A stretch of 64,000 bases of DNA from an uncultured Paracoccaceae bacterium (GCA_937907485.1 CALESR010000270.1:1-64000); one strand, 5' to 3'; counted from the first letter of the stretch, positions 36,224-45,227 are shown. The notes: generated from the sequence alone by a model not told the origin. A program made the numbers and translations.

Positions 36224-37395
36224 CCGGTTCCGCATCGCTCTCGCTCTTGATCTGTGGTGACATCTGCCCGACGGCGGACACCCGTGCGCTGTTCGACGAT
36301 GGGGTGCCCGGTGCCTTGCTGGGCACGTTGGTCGACAGGATCCGGGCCGCCGATCTTTCGCTCGCCAATCTCGAATGCGTCTTGTCCGAAACGGCGCCCC
36401 CAGCGGACAAGATCGGACCAGTGTTGACCGGCAAGGCCGCCGACGCCCGACTGCTGGCCGACGCTGGATTCGACCTGCTGGGTGTGGCGAACAACCACAT
36501 CAAGGACTGCGGCGAGGCCGGAGTGCTGGATACGCTTGCCGCCTGTGCGGCCGCCGGGATTCGCACGACGGGCAGCGGACCGAATGCCGCCGCTGCAGCC
36601 GAACCCGCGTGCCTTGAGGTCAAGGGCTGGACCATCGGCGTGATGGCCGTGGCCGAGCACGAATTCAACGCCGCTTCGGCAACTGGCGCCGGCGCGCATG
36701 TTTTTGATCCCTTGACCGATCTCGAACGCCTGCGCGCCCTGAAAGCACGGTGTGATTGGGTTGTCGTGCTCTATCACGGGGGTATCGAGTATCACCCCTT
36801 TCCCAGCCCATTGTTGCAGCGTACCTGCCGTTCGCTGGTGCGCAACGGCGCCGACCTGGTCCTGTGTCAGCACAGCCATGTGATCGGCACGCTCGAGGCC
36901 TATGAGGGCGGGCATATCCTGTATGGGCAGGGCAATTCGGTCTTTGGCCACCGTCCCGGCAAATCGGGGTGGAATCAGGGGCTGGCGGTCTCGGTATTTC
37001 TTGATCGAGCGGACGGAATACAGGCCCGATTGGACATGTTGCCGATTGGCTGTGACGCCTCGGGGAGGGTCGATCTCCTCCCCGAAGACAGTGCAAAGGC
37101 CTGTCTGATGGCACTGGACGAACGGTCGCGCCGCGCCGAAGATCCCGCGTGGATCGAGACCGCCTGGTCAGGGTTCTGCGCCAATCTGGGCAAGAACCAG
37201 TTGCCGCATGTGCTGGGGCTGGGCCTCTGGCCGACACGCCTCAACCGGTTGCTCAAGGGCGGGTTGGTGCGGACCCTGTTCAGCAAGAAGCAACGCATGA
37301 CCGCCCTGAACGTCGTGCGCTGCGATGCGCATCGCGAGGTGGTGTTGACCGCGTTCGGGCAGACCTTGGATATCGCGCGGTTTGATCGCCCATGA
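36220..37395 (+). CDS. CapA/PgsA family protein (calcineurin-like fold)
   Basis: 391 residues. The CapA domain (about 5-280) has LLICGDICPTAD, LSLANLECVLSE, GVANNHIKDCGEAGV, VVLYHGGIEYHPFPSP and LVLCQHSHVIGTLEAYEGGHILYGQGN, giving the Asp, Asn and His metal ligands of this metallophosphatase-like fold. Family members take part in poly-gamma-glutamate and capsule synthesis; what they do chemically is unsettled. No signal peptide is seen. Overlaps both neighbours by four bases (ATGA before and after), so it is an integral capsule-operon gene. A second CapA gene lies at 62299. Confidence 0.8.
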   Translation: MTGSASLSLLICGDICPTADTRALFDDGVPGALLGTLVDRIRAADLSLANLECVLSETAPPADKIGPVLTGKAADARLLADAGFDLLGVANNHIKDCGEAGVLDTLAACAAAGIRTTGSGPNAAAAAEPACLEVKGWTIGVMAVAEHEFNAASATGAGAHVFDPLTDLERLRALKARCDWVVVLYHGGIEYHPFPSPLLQRTCRSLVRNGADLVLCQHSHVIGTLEAYEGGHILYGQGNSVFGHRPGKSGWNQGLAVSVFLDRADGIQARLDMLPIGCDASGRVDLLPEDSAKACLMALDERSRRAEDPAWIETAWSGFCANLGKNQLPHVLGLGLWPTRLNRLLKGGLVRTLFSKKQRMTALNVVRCDAHREVVLTAFGQTLDIARFDRP

Positions 37396-38447
37396 TGCCG
37401 CATTTCGCCCTTCTGTTCGGGGTTTCGACGGTGGCGCTGATCGCGCAATACCGCCGGTTCTCGGGCGGAATCCGTTATGTGCTGGGCTTTGTGATCGTTC
37501 TCATGCTGACCCTTTTCGCCGGGCTTCGCGGGAATTTTGTCGGCGCCGATACGATCGGCTATATCGAGCGTTTCCTGTATCTGGTCAGCGTAGACGCCGA
37601 CTGGGATGGGACCAGTTCTGCCGAGCCGGGCTACAAGACGCTGGTTCTGATCGCGCGGCTGATATCGGACGATCCGACCGTGTTCTTGATCGTGACCTCG
37701 GGTGTGGTGTCTGGGCTCTTGGTGGCCGGGGCCTATCGAATGGCGCTGATCCCGCCTCTGGCGCTGTTCGTGATGATCGCCTTTGGCTTTTATGCCTTTC
37801 ACATGAACGGTTTGCGGCAGGGTCTGGCCTTGGCCGTGTATGTCCACGCGCTGCCATCGCTGCTGCAGGGCCGACCTGCGCGCTATGGGCTGTGGGTGCT
37901 GGCCGCGTCGCTGTTCCATACGACCGCGATCTTCACATTGCCGCTTTATCCGCTGTTTCGCATCGGGTTTTCGATCTGGACCTTCGGCTTTCTCATGGTC
38001 ATGGCAGGCCTGACGACCGTGGGTCTGGACTTTGTTTTCCAGTTCGCCGGCCTCGCCAACGAACGCTATGCGCTCTACGGTCAGAGCACGGCCACCGGCG
38101 GCGCGATGCTGACACTGTTTCACGTCATGCTCGCTGCGATGTTCATGCTGGGGCGCCCAATGGTGCGTCGCGAATGGCGAGCGGATTACGATAAATTGTT
38201 GATGATGCTGCTGTTCGGGGCGATGATCTTCGTGATTGTCCAGTTGACGGGCAGCTACGTCGAAATGACCCGGATGGCGCTCTATTTCACCATTTCGATG
38301 GCGTTTCTTTGGCCGATCCTCTTGCGGTCGGTTCGCTCGCCGAATGTCCGGTTTTCGGTCATTGTCGCCGTCATGGGGATGGGCTGCGTCTATTTTTTTG
38401 TTTTTCTCAATCAGATAGGCGGGTACATCCCGTTCACGTTCCGATGA
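37392..38447 (+). CDS. EpsG/Wzy-like polysaccharide polymerase
   Basis: 351-residue membrane protein with about ten hydrophobic helices. It matches the EpsG family: LFAGLRGNFVGADTIGYIERF near the second helix in two overlapping parts, and FYAFHMNGLRQGLALAVYVHA, the conserved NxxRQ motif of EpsG/Wzy. It should join repeat units in the periplasm, completing the set of initiating transferase, Wzx, Wzy and Wzc. Begins in the ATGA overlap with the CapA gene; ends with the same overlap to the next. Confidence 0.82.
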   Translation: MMPHFALLFGVSTVALIAQYRRFSGGIRYVLGFVIVLMLTLFAGLRGNFVGADTIGYIERFLYLVSVDADWDGTSSAEPGYKTLVLIARLISDDPTVFLIVTSGVVSGLLVAGAYRMALIPPLALFVMIAFGFYAFHMNGLRQGLALAVYVHALPSLLQGRPARYGLWVLAASLFHTTAIFTLPLYPLFRIGFSIWTFGFLMVMAGLTTVGLDFVFQFAGLANERYALYGQSTATGGAMLTLFHVMLAAMFMLGRPMVRREWRADYDKLLMMLLFGAMIFVIVQLTGSYVEMTRMALYFTISMAFLWPILLRSVRSPNVRFSVIVAVMGMGCVYFFVFLNQIGGYIPFTFR

Positions 38448-39397
38448 ACCGGCCAACCGGTTTGGCGCAAGTTGCAATGAAGGCCACGATGAGTTCCGAC
38501 AAACCGCGCCTGTACCTGAGCGTCGACTTCGAGGATTTTTCGCATGACAATCTGCGAAGCCTCGGTGCGCCGTATGAGCCAACGATGCGGCGCGAGGCCT
38601 TGCTGCGGTCGTTGGACGTCATTCAGGACTACGCCACGCGGCATTTTCAAGACCCGCGAATGACCTTTTTCTGCACCGGGATCGTGGCGCGCAAGTGCCC
38701 GGATGTCGTGCGGCGGATCGCCGACTTGGGGCATGAGGTCGCGTGCCACTATCATTTTCACGACGATGTTCGCGCCGACAATCTGCACGTGTTGTCGCAG
38801 CGCCTCAGCGATGCCAAAGCTGCCCTCGAGGATGCCGGTGGCCAGGTGGTTCGCGGCTTTCGCGCGCCCCGGTTTTCGATCGATGCCGATGACCGCCACC
38901 GCTATGGCCTGATCGAAGAGCATTTCGACTACGATTCGTCGATGCGGGTGGATTCGGTCGAGGAATGTATCGCGGTGCGCAAGGCTTTGGGCCTGACGCG
39001 GTTGCGGGTCTTTCCCGTCGGGTGCCACCGGGTGCGGCGCTATCTCAAACCGATCAAGACCGGCGGCACCTATCTCAAGTTGTTCCCGGTCTCGATCGGG
39101 ATTGATCTGTTGCGACGCTCGACGGCGAACGGGTTGCTCCCGATGCTCTATCTGCACCCCTATGAATTCGTGGCCGACCGCTCGTTCATGATCGGTTGGA
39201 AGGAGTTGGCGTTTTTGCCCCCCATGAAACGGGCGCTGGTCTATGCGCGTCAGATACAATGGCATGTTGTTGGAAATGCAGGAATGAACACCAAGCTCGA
39301 CCGGGTCTTTGCCGAGTTCCAGCAGGGCGGACGGATGTGTGATCTGCTGGCGACAGATTATGCGCTTTCGTCGGACAAGACTCAGGGTCGGCCATGA
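38444..39397 (+). CDS. Polysaccharide deacetylase (CE4/NodB domain)
   Basis: 317 residues with a NodB domain: LSVDFEDFS (catalytic Asp), MTFFCTGIVA, VACHYHFHDD (zinc HxxxH-type ligands) and VRGFRAPRFSIDAD. The order and the DFED start resemble EPS/PEP-CTERM-type deacetylases. Start 38444 overlaps the polymerase stop (ATGA); two further in-frame ATGs lie within 45 bases. Later part LPMLYLHPYEFV carries the motif-5 His. De-N-acetylation of an amino sugar in the polymer or its precursor is expected. Confidence 0.8.
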   Translation: MNRPTGLAQVAMKATMSSDKPRLYLSVDFEDFSHDNLRSLGAPYEPTMRREALLRSLDVIQDYATRHFQDPRMTFFCTGIVARKCPDVVRRIADLGHEVACHYHFHDDVRADNLHVLSQRLSDAKAALEDAGGQVVRGFRAPRFSIDADDRHRYGLIEEHFDYDSSMRVDSVEECIAVRKALGLTRLRVFPVGCHRVRRYLKPIKTGGTYLKLFPVSIGIDLLRRSTANGLLPMLYLHPYEFVADRSFMIGWKELAFLPPMKRALVYARQIQWHVVGNAGMNTKLDRVFAEFQQGGRMCDLLATDYALSSDKTQGRP

Positions 39398-40266
39398 AAA
39401 TCACCATTGGTTTGCCATTCTTCAACGCCGAAGACGATCTGCCCGATGCGATCCGCTCGATCTTCGCCCAAACCCATCAGGATTGGGAACTGATCCTGAT
39501 CGACGACGGTTCGACCGACCGCTCGTTGGACATCGCGCGCTCGGTTCAGGATCCGCGCGTGCGGGTTGTTTCGGATGGGCGAAATCTGCGACTGGCGGCG
39601 CGGCTGAATCAGATCGTCGATCTGGCGCAGACCGAGATCATCGTGCGCATGGATGCCGATGACCTGATTGCGCCCGAGCGGATCGAACGCGAACTCGCGG
39701 TTTTGCAGGCCGAGCCGGGCATCGATCTTGTATCGACCGGGCTGGTGTCGATTGACCGCAAGGGCGAACCCTTTGGCGCACGTTCGCATTTTGCCGACAC
39801 TGTCACGCGCGAGAACCTGCTGCGCAAACAGGGCGCCGGGATTGTCCATGCCGCCGTGGTCGGGCGCAGGGCGTGGTTTTTGCGCAACCGTTATGACCCG
39901 TCGGTGCCAATTGCGCAGGATTACGACCTTTGGCTGCGCTCCAGTGCGAAGGGGGATCTGGCGGTGCGAATCCTGCAAGAACCACTGTATTATGTGCGCG
40001 AGGTCGGCAGTGTCACTCCGTCCAAGATGTTCCGCTCGTACCGGATGGATCGCCGGGCCCTCTGGCGCAACCGGCGTAACCTGTGGGAGGCGCGCTTTAT
40101 CCTGAAATCGCTGCTGAAAACCGCGGCCCTATGGCTGATCGTCACCGCCGGACGGCTGGACTGGCTGGTGCGCCGCCGCTCGACGCCGCTGACGGATCAG
40201 GCGCTGATCGCCAAAGTCCATTCCGATATCGCCACGATCCGAAGCACCCATGTCCCCGGCCTTTGA
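39394..40266 (+). CDS. GT2 family glycosyltransferase
   Basis: 290-residue GT-A transferase: ITIGLPFFNAEDDLPDAIRS, LILIDDGSTDRSLDIA and IVRMDADDLIAPERIERE with the DXD motif, then IAQDYDLWLRSS, the acceptor-side catalytic aspartate. Typical length for capsule GT2 enzymes. Overlaps the upstream stop by ATGA and the next start by 17 bases. Sugar unknown. Confidence 0.87.
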   Translation: MKITIGLPFFNAEDDLPDAIRSIFAQTHQDWELILIDDGSTDRSLDIARSVQDPRVRVVSDGRNLRLAARLNQIVDLAQTEIIVRMDADDLIAPERIERELAVLQAEPGIDLVSTGLVSIDRKGEPFGARSHFADTVTRENLLRKQGAGIVHAAVVGRRAWFLRNRYDPSVPIAQDYDLWLRSSAKGDLAVRILQEPLYYVREVGSVTPSKMFRSYRMDRRALWRNRRNLWEARFILKSLLKTAALWLIVTAGRLDWLVRRRSTPLTDQALIAKVHSDIATIRSTHVPGL

Positions 40267-41455
40267 TCCCCTTGCGCCCGCTTCGCGACGCCCGCGCGTT
40301 GCATGGGTGATGCATAGCGTCTTCAACGCAAAGTTCTTTCTGGTTCCGCATCTGCGCATGCTGGGCGAGGAGCACGAGGTCTTGCTCTATCTGCGCAACG
40401 ACGCACCCGAAATTCTGGCCAATCTGGATATTCCCGCACGGGTCGTCGAAATCCCGATTGTCAGGCATGTCGATCCCTTGGCCGATCTCAAGGCGTTGTG
40501 GGTGCTGTATCGGGCGCTGCGGCGTGATCGGCCGGACCTTGTGCACAGCACGACGGCCAAAGGCGGGCTGATCGGCATGCTGGCGGCGTTCTTCGCCCGG
40601 GTGCCGCGGCGGGTTCATACCTTTCAGGGCGAAGCCTGGCCGCATTTCACCGGGGTCAAGCGTTGGCTGTTCAAGGCGCTTGACCGATTGGTCGCATGGC
40701 TTGCGACCGAGGTGACCGTGGTTTCGGCCTCGGAACGCGATTTCCTGCGCGACCAAGGTGTGTTGCCACCGAATCGGGGTCTGGTTCTGGGCTCAGGCTC
40801 GATCTGCGGGGTGGATCTGGAGCGTTTTTATCCAGACGCCGAGAGGCGCGCTGCGAAACGCGCGGAGCTGGGCTATGTCGAGGGCGATTTCGTCATCCTG
40901 TATTTGGGGCGGCTGCAGCGCGACAAGGGGTTGCACATCCTCGATGCGGCCCTGCAAAAGCTCACGGCACGCAGCGACCAGCCGATTCACGTGCTGGCCG
41001 TCGGCCCGGACGAAGACGGGCTTGGCGAGGGGCTGGTGCGCACCTTTGGCGCCGGGGTGCAGGTGCTGCCCTATACCGACACCCCTGAGGATTTCATCGC
41101 TGCGGCGGACATTCTGGTGCTGCCGAGTTTCCGCGAAGGCTTTGGCATGGTGCTGATCGAGGCCGCGGCAATGGGTGTGCCGTCGGTGGCATCGCGCATC
41201 TATGGCATCACCTGCGCGGTCGCCGAGAATCAAACCGGCCTGCTGTTCGATGTTGGCGACCCGCAGGCGATGGCCGACGCGATGGAGCGCTTGTTGACCG
41301 ATGGCGGTTTGCGGCGCAGACTCGGGGAAAACGGCATCAACCGGACGCGCGCCGAGTTCGACCAGAAAGTTGTGATCGAGCATTTCCGCCAGTTCTATCG
41401 GGCGCAACTGGCCGAATGGGTGCCCAGGGCAAGCGACAAGGGAGAGCGTCGGTGA
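40250..41455 (+). CDS. GT4-type glycosyltransferase
   Basis: 401-residue GT-B transferase. DLVHSTTAKGGLIGMLAAF and HTFQGEAWP are reminiscent of PglA/WbnK-type enzymes that use N-acetylated donors; the donor half has LYLGRLQRDKGLHIL and FREGFGMVLIEAAAMGVPSV with conserved E(x7)E. ATG 40250 lies inside the previous gene. Coupled by GTGA to the GNAT gene that ends the operon. Confidence 0.85.
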   Translation: MSPAFDPLAPASRRPRVAWVMHSVFNAKFFLVPHLRMLGEEHEVLLYLRNDAPEILANLDIPARVVEIPIVRHVDPLADLKALWVLYRALRRDRPDLVHSTTAKGGLIGMLAAFFARVPRRVHTFQGEAWPHFTGVKRWLFKALDRLVAWLATEVTVVSASERDFLRDQGVLPPNRGLVLGSGSICGVDLERFYPDAERRAAKRAELGYVEGDFVILYLGRLQRDKGLHILDAALQKLTARSDQPIHVLAVGPDEDGLGEGLVRTFGAGVQVLPYTDTPEDFIAAADILVLPSFREGFGMVLIEAAAMGVPSVASRIYGITCAVAENQTGLLFDVGDPQAMADAMERLLTDGGLRRRLGENGINRTRAEFDQKVVIEHFRQFYRAQLAEWVPRASDKGERR

Positions 41456-42282
41456 TCGACTACAGTTTGCACCCCGCGCTCGAACGCGCCAGCATCGACG
41501 ATTACATCGCGCTGTTTGATCTGGCCTTTCCCGGCAATGACAAACTGGGGCGCGCGTATCTCGAATGGCTCTATCGGCAGAACCCGGACGGTCCGGCTGT
41601 CGGGATGGACGCCTACCTGGGTGATGAACTGGCCGCCCATTATGTCACTATTCCGCGCACTTATCGGCAGGGCGGGGCGACGTATCGCGCACTGTTGTCG
41701 GTCAACACGGCGACCCATCCCCGCCACCAGCAGCGCGGGCTGTTCAAGCGTCTGGCCAATGCGACCTATGAAGCGGGGCAGGCGCAGGGGTTTCAGTTCG
41801 TGCTCGGCGCCGCCAATGCGAATTCGACCCATGGGTTTATCCGCAGTCTGGGCTTTGAGCATCTGGGCCAAATCCGCATGGTCGCCTGGTGCGGTCCGGA
41901 TGAGGTCGTCGAGCGGCTGCGCCTCGATACTCGGCCCGATTGGCTGGCCTGGCGGCTGGCGCGACCACAGGCCAGCTATCGTCTGTCACGGTTGGCCGGG
42001 GGCAGGGTGCGCATCCAGACCCGCCAGCGCGGCCTTGGCGTGACATTGGGTTTTGTGCCCGCCGAATCCCTCGCGCCCGTTCTCACCGATCATAGGGTGC
42101 ACAGCCTGCCCTGGTTGCCGAACCTCACGCCGATCTTTCCGGTGCCGGGTGCAAGTCTGCGGTTGCCCGACCGCCTGCACCCGTCGCCCTGGAACGTGAT
42201 CTTCCGCCCGCTCGGTGCCGCGGGTCACGAGATCGACACCCGCCTGTTGCAGTATGACGGGCTGGCGATGGATACGTTCTGA
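41452..42282 (+). CDS. GNAT-family acyltransferase
   Basis: 276 residues starting with GTG in a GTGA overlap, preceded by GGGAGAG. The GNAT core (about 10-140) shows ALLSVNTATHPRHQQRGLF, whose QxRG turn binds the CoA pyrophosphate, and a later ANANSTHGFIRSLGFEHLG typical of sugar or amino-group acetyltransferases. The C-terminal half is not recognisable. It is the last plus-strand gene of the capsule operon, tail-to-tail with the spike operon with eight bases between stops. Likely N-acylates an amino sugar; the FemAB-like alternative cannot be excluded. Confidence 0.7.
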   Translation: MIDYSLHPALERASIDDYIALFDLAFPGNDKLGRAYLEWLYRQNPDGPAVGMDAYLGDELAAHYVTIPRTYRQGGATYRALLSVNTATHPRHQQRGLFKRLANATYEAGQAQGFQFVLGAANANSTHGFIRSLGFEHLGQIRMVAWCGPDEVVERLRLDTRPDWLAWRLARPQASYRLSRLAGGRVRIQTRQRGLGVTLGFVPAESLAPVLTDHRVHSLPWLPNLTPIFPVPGASLRLPDRLHPSPWNVIFRPLGAAGHEIDTRLLQYDGLAMDTF

Positions 42283-42290
42283 ACCACGCC

Positions 42291-42665
42291 TCAGGCGCCC
42301 AGTTCCGTGATAAGGTGGCGCGCCAGTGCCAACGAGTCGACCTGCGTCACCAACAGGATTGCGTCCTCGGTCGAGGGCAGCGGACCCGTGCCGGACCAGT
42401 CTTGCAGGCACTGGCGCGCAGCCTCTGCCGCCGACATGTCGATCGCACCGCTGACATCCCAATCCGGACGATCCGGCAACGCCGCCATTGCCGCCAGCCA
42501 GGTTGCACCGTCGCTGATCGAGGCCAGCGCCAGCGTGCCCCCGCCGATGCCGGACCCACCGGCCAGATCGAAGGTCTGGGCGTCGGCTGTGCTTTGCCCC
42601 AGAACCAGCGCCAGTTGATTGGCGCTGTCGCAAAGAGCGGCGGGGCAGATGATTGTCAGTCTCAT
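42291..42665 (-). CDS. Small protein of the GTA spike operon, unknown function
   Basis: 124 residues, no signal peptide or membrane segment, rich in Ala, Ser and Asp. Its start overlaps the stop of the spike-fibre gene by ATGA, so it is the third gene of that operon. I do not recognise a family. A chaperone, tail-tip or assembly role for the spike is possible from position alone. Confidence 0.6.
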   Translation of the reverse strand: MRLTIICPAALCDSANQLALVLGQSTADAQTFDLAGGSGIGGGTLALASISDGATWLAAMAALPDRPDWDVSGAIDMSAAEAARQCLQDWSGTGPLPSTEDAILLVTQVDSLALARHLITELGA

Positions 42666-43855
42666 GTCGGCGCTCCGGTTTTCTGGGCCATGTAGTGACT
42701 CAGCAGGGTGTTGTCGGGCTCGGACAGGGCCGTGTCGAACAGCACCAGCCCGTGAATCCGCCCGGCAAAGCGCAATCCGCCGTCCGTGCGTTGCCCCAGA
42801 TGCAACTCGCGGGCGTTTCTCCAATGTGCCGCCACGGTGCCGCTGCTCGCGCTTGAAGCAAGGTCCGCGCCGCCTGACACCTGCAACGCCGCCAGATGGG
42901 GCGCGGCGACCGAAGCCCGCAGCAGCGCGGCGGCGGCAACCGGCGCGGCGGTGGCACTGTTTGTCACAGAGACCGGCGTCCCGTTGTTTACCGTTAGGGC
43001 GATCTGCGGCAACCCGGCCGTCGCCGGAGCATCCAGCGCCATCGTTGGTTCGGCGCCGCCAAGGTCCAGAACTCGCGCTGCCACGCCATCGTCGGGCTTG
43101 TAAAGACCCGCGGCGCCGGTCAGGGCCGCGCCCGATGACAGGTCCAAACGTCGCACGATCAGCCGGTCATCTATCCCGTCAAAGGACAACGAAGGCAGGC
43201 CGCCCGCGAGGCTGTAAACCGGACGCGCGGCCAGCACGGGTTGCGTGGCATGGGCGCCGGGCAACTCGCGCACCGAGAGCCCGGCCTTCAGCGAGGTGAC
43301 CCCGCCACTCGACGGGGTATAGCAACGCAACGACAGGTCTGCCGGGAAGACCGCCAGAAACCGGTGTGTGCCGTTGCCGCTGAACACCGGGCTATAGCCG
43401 CTGCCATGCCATAACCGGATACCGCCCGAGACATAGTCGCTGATGGTGATCGTCACCTCGACGCTCGCACTGGTCTGATAGGGCGACCCATTGGCGGCCG
43501 TCAGCAACAGCCCGTTGCTGCCTGCGGGCACTGCATCGAAGGTTACGATGCCCCCGGCGACCGACACGCCACTGGCAAAGCTGCTCCAGGTTCCGGAGCC
43601 AAAACCCGAGGGCATCAACTCGGCACCCCGAGCCAGCGCATGCGACTTGTCGAGCGCCAGTGCTACGAGATCACCGGGCGTGGTGGCTGGCGTCGTGCCT
43701 GCAAGATCGGTGAACAGCGTCGCTGCATCCGAGGGGTCAATCCAGACCCCGCGGATGCCGGTGGCAAACACCATCGCCGGATCGAGCACTGGCACCGCGC
43801 CGACCCGCCGTCGAAACGGTGCCGAGCAGACCGAAAGGTCGACCACTGTCTTCAT
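42662..43855 (-). CDS. ghsB: GTA head-spike fibre-like protein with LamG/lectin-like domain
   Basis: 397 residues, from ATG 43855 in an overlap with the spike-base gene. The sequence is Gly/Ser/Thr/Ala-rich with regularly spaced short beta strands. Its C-terminal 200 residues (GGLPSLSFDGIDDRLIV to GRIHGLVLFDTALSEPDN) have the pattern of a concanavalin/LamG jellyroll, the fold used by phage tail and spike proteins to bind glycans. In Rhodobacter capsulatus the spike-base gene is followed by a spike-fibre gene (ghsB); gene order agrees here. Sequence-level orthology is inferred rather than certain. Expected role: binding host capsule. Confidence 0.6.
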   Translation of the reverse strand: MKTVVDLSVCSAPFRRRVGAVPVLDPAMVFATGIRGVWIDPSDAATLFTDLAGTTPATTPGDLVALALDKSHALARGAELMPSGFGSGTWSSFASGVSVAGGIVTFDAVPAGSNGLLLTAANGSPYQTSASVEVTITISDYVSGGIRLWHGSGYSPVFSGNGTHRFLAVFPADLSLRCYTPSSGGVTSLKAGLSVRELPGAHATQPVLAARPVYSLAGGLPSLSFDGIDDRLIVRRLDLSSGAALTGAAGLYKPDDGVAARVLDLGGAEPTMALDAPATAGLPQIALTVNNGTPVSVTNSATAAPVAAAALLRASVAAPHLAALQVSGGADLASSASSGTVAAHWRNARELHLGQRTDGGLRFAGRIHGLVLFDTALSEPDNTLLSHYMAQKTGAPT

Positions 43856-44115
43856 GCCAGCACCAGCGCGTGGATGCCGCTGGCCGTGGTGCCGGTCGCG
43901 TTCACCCGGCGCACGCCGAGCGGCAGGATCGAATGGTCGAGAACCGACAGGCTGCGGGTATTCCCGGCCACCGTAACGATATCCAGCGTGCCGCCGGTTT
44001 CGACATAAAGCGCGATGGCAACATGCGCCAGATCGACCGAGTCGCTGGGCGTGACGGGCAGCGCGTCGGTCGCGGGGCCGGACAGGGCAGCGGAACGATG
44101 CGAAAAGGGGTTCAT
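43852..44115 (-). CDS. ghsA: GTA head-spike base protein (RCAP_rcc01079 family)
   Basis: 87-residue protein strongly recalling the spike-base family named after R. capsulatus rcc01079 (GhsA), which sits on the GTA capsid and carries the fibre. Features are HRSAALSGPATDALPVTPSD, VAIALYVETGGTLDIVTVAG and LPLGVRRVNATGTTASGIHA near the C-terminus. ATG 44115 has AAGGA six bases upstream. First gene of a three-gene minus-strand operon; the rest of the GTA particle genes are not in this window, as is usual, since spikes lie away from the main GTA cluster. Confidence 0.78.
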   Translation of the reverse strand: MNPFSHRSAALSGPATDALPVTPSDSVDLAHVAIALYVETGGTLDIVTVAGNTRSLSVLDHSILPLGVRRVNATGTTASGIHALVLA

Positions 44116-44351
44116 GGCAAGTCCTTGTGCTGGGGTGCGCGGCAGCAAGTCGCTGGCCGCATCCGGCACTGTCCGCCAACGGCCTTGCTCTTGCGTGATG
44201 TGCGCGGACCCGCCGTTAAGACTTGGTGAACCAGCTTGGCTGCGAAGCTGGCAGGCCGCGCAACGCACCGTCAATTTCCACAGAAGCAGCCCGGCGCATC
44301 AGGTCGCGGAACAACAAGGCGCGCCTCAATTGCCCCTCGGACGCCACGACA

Positions 44352-44957
44352 TCACCGCAGCCGACGGAAAACCGTCGCCAGGATAAGCCTGAAATCCCAG
44401 CACAAAGTTCGGTTGCGGGCATAGAGGAGGTCGAGATGTGCTTTTCGTGGAATGCAACGCGTCTGATAGACCCGCTCGTTTTCTTCCGGTGTCGTGCAAT
44501 GGCGCAGCAGGAAATCCTCATGCGCATGGAAATAGATCGAAGCCACGCCGGTCACGCCTGGGCGCGATTGCAGGACCTTGCCATAGATCTCGGGGAATCG
44601 CTCGACATAGACCGGCAGCGGCGGGCGAGGGCCGACGAAACTCATGTCCCCCTTGAGTATGTTCCATAGCTGCGGGATTTCGTCGATTCGGGTGCGGCGC
44701 AGAAACGCCCCGGTCCGGGTGATCCGATGCGCCTTGTGGCCACCCGAGGCGGTCGTATCGTTGACCGCCGGGCGCATCGTGCGGAATTTCACCAAGCGAA
44801 AAGTCTTGCGAGGCGCCTTGGCGCGGTCAGAGATGTAAAAAACCGGACGGCCATCAAGCAGGAGGATCGCCACAGCGGTCACGATCATGATCGGCGAGAA
44901 GACGGCGATGGCGATCAGGGCGAAAAGGATGTCGAAAAATCGTTTTGCAGGCGTCAT
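44352..44957 (-). CDS. Initiating sugar-phosphate transferase (WcaJ/ExoY/PglC-like)
   Basis: 201-residue monotopic membrane enzyme that transfers a sugar phosphate to undecaprenyl phosphate, the first step of capsule repeat-unit synthesis. A single hydrophobic helix (LFALIAIAVFSPIMIVTAVA) is followed by FRLVKFRTMRP, ITRTGAFLRRTRIDEIPQLW, KGDMSFVGPRPPLP and SRPGVTGVASIY, the bacterial sugar transferase signature with the catalytic Asp-Glu pair in DEIPQ. Short form without the WcaJ N-terminal domain. It faces the spike operon in the same direction and, before the island inserted, lay directly downstream of tRNA-Ser. Confidence 0.88.
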   Translation of the reverse strand: MTPAKRFFDILFALIAIAVFSPIMIVTAVAILLLDGRPVFYISDRAKAPRKTFRLVKFRTMRPAVNDTTASGGHKAHRITRTGAFLRRTRIDEIPQLWNILKGDMSFVGPRPPLPVYVERFPEIYGKVLQSRPGVTGVASIYFHAHEDFLLRHCTTPEENERVYQTRCIPRKAHLDLLYARNRTLCWDFRLILATVFRRLR

Positions 44958-45209
44958 AATCCCATTCCTTTCGTAACCACCTGTCCTGTTTCTGGTGGCG
45001 ACGGAAAACTTCGTCCTTCATCACCTCGCGGCGGAAGGTTCGCGCTCAAGCCTCGCTTATCCCTGATCCAACCCGGCAAGCCAAGAGCACGGTGAGCCCC
45101 CAAGCGCGGCGCACCCAAGCCTGATCCGTTCCGGGGTCTGGGCGAGGTGAAAGCCGAACAGTCTCGCTCCGCCAAACGAGGCAAACCCGTTGAGGGAAGA
45201 CCAATGCTC
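44958..45209 (+). other. Leader region of the sugar-transferase gene up to the island
   Basis: No gene is supported here. A minus-strand open frame covering most of it has no ribosome site and no recognisable protein character. It should contain the promoter and leader of the minus-strand sugar transferase. The island's left repeat begins at 45210. Confidence 0.5.
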
Positions 45210-45227
45210 ATATGGCGGATGGGGTGG
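45210..45227 (+). repeat. Left attachment-site core (attL)
   Basis: ATATGGCGGATGGGGTGG, identical to the 18 bases at 51910-51927. It reproduces the last 15 bases of the tRNA-Ser gene (with its CCA) plus three flanking bases, which is what remains of the chromosomal target on the far side of an integration. Confidence 0.88.

Noticed and set aside
44954..45211. Minus-strand open frame upstream of the sugar transferase
   Set aside because: Pro/Arg/Gly-rich with no ribosome site; overlaps the leader of the real gene.
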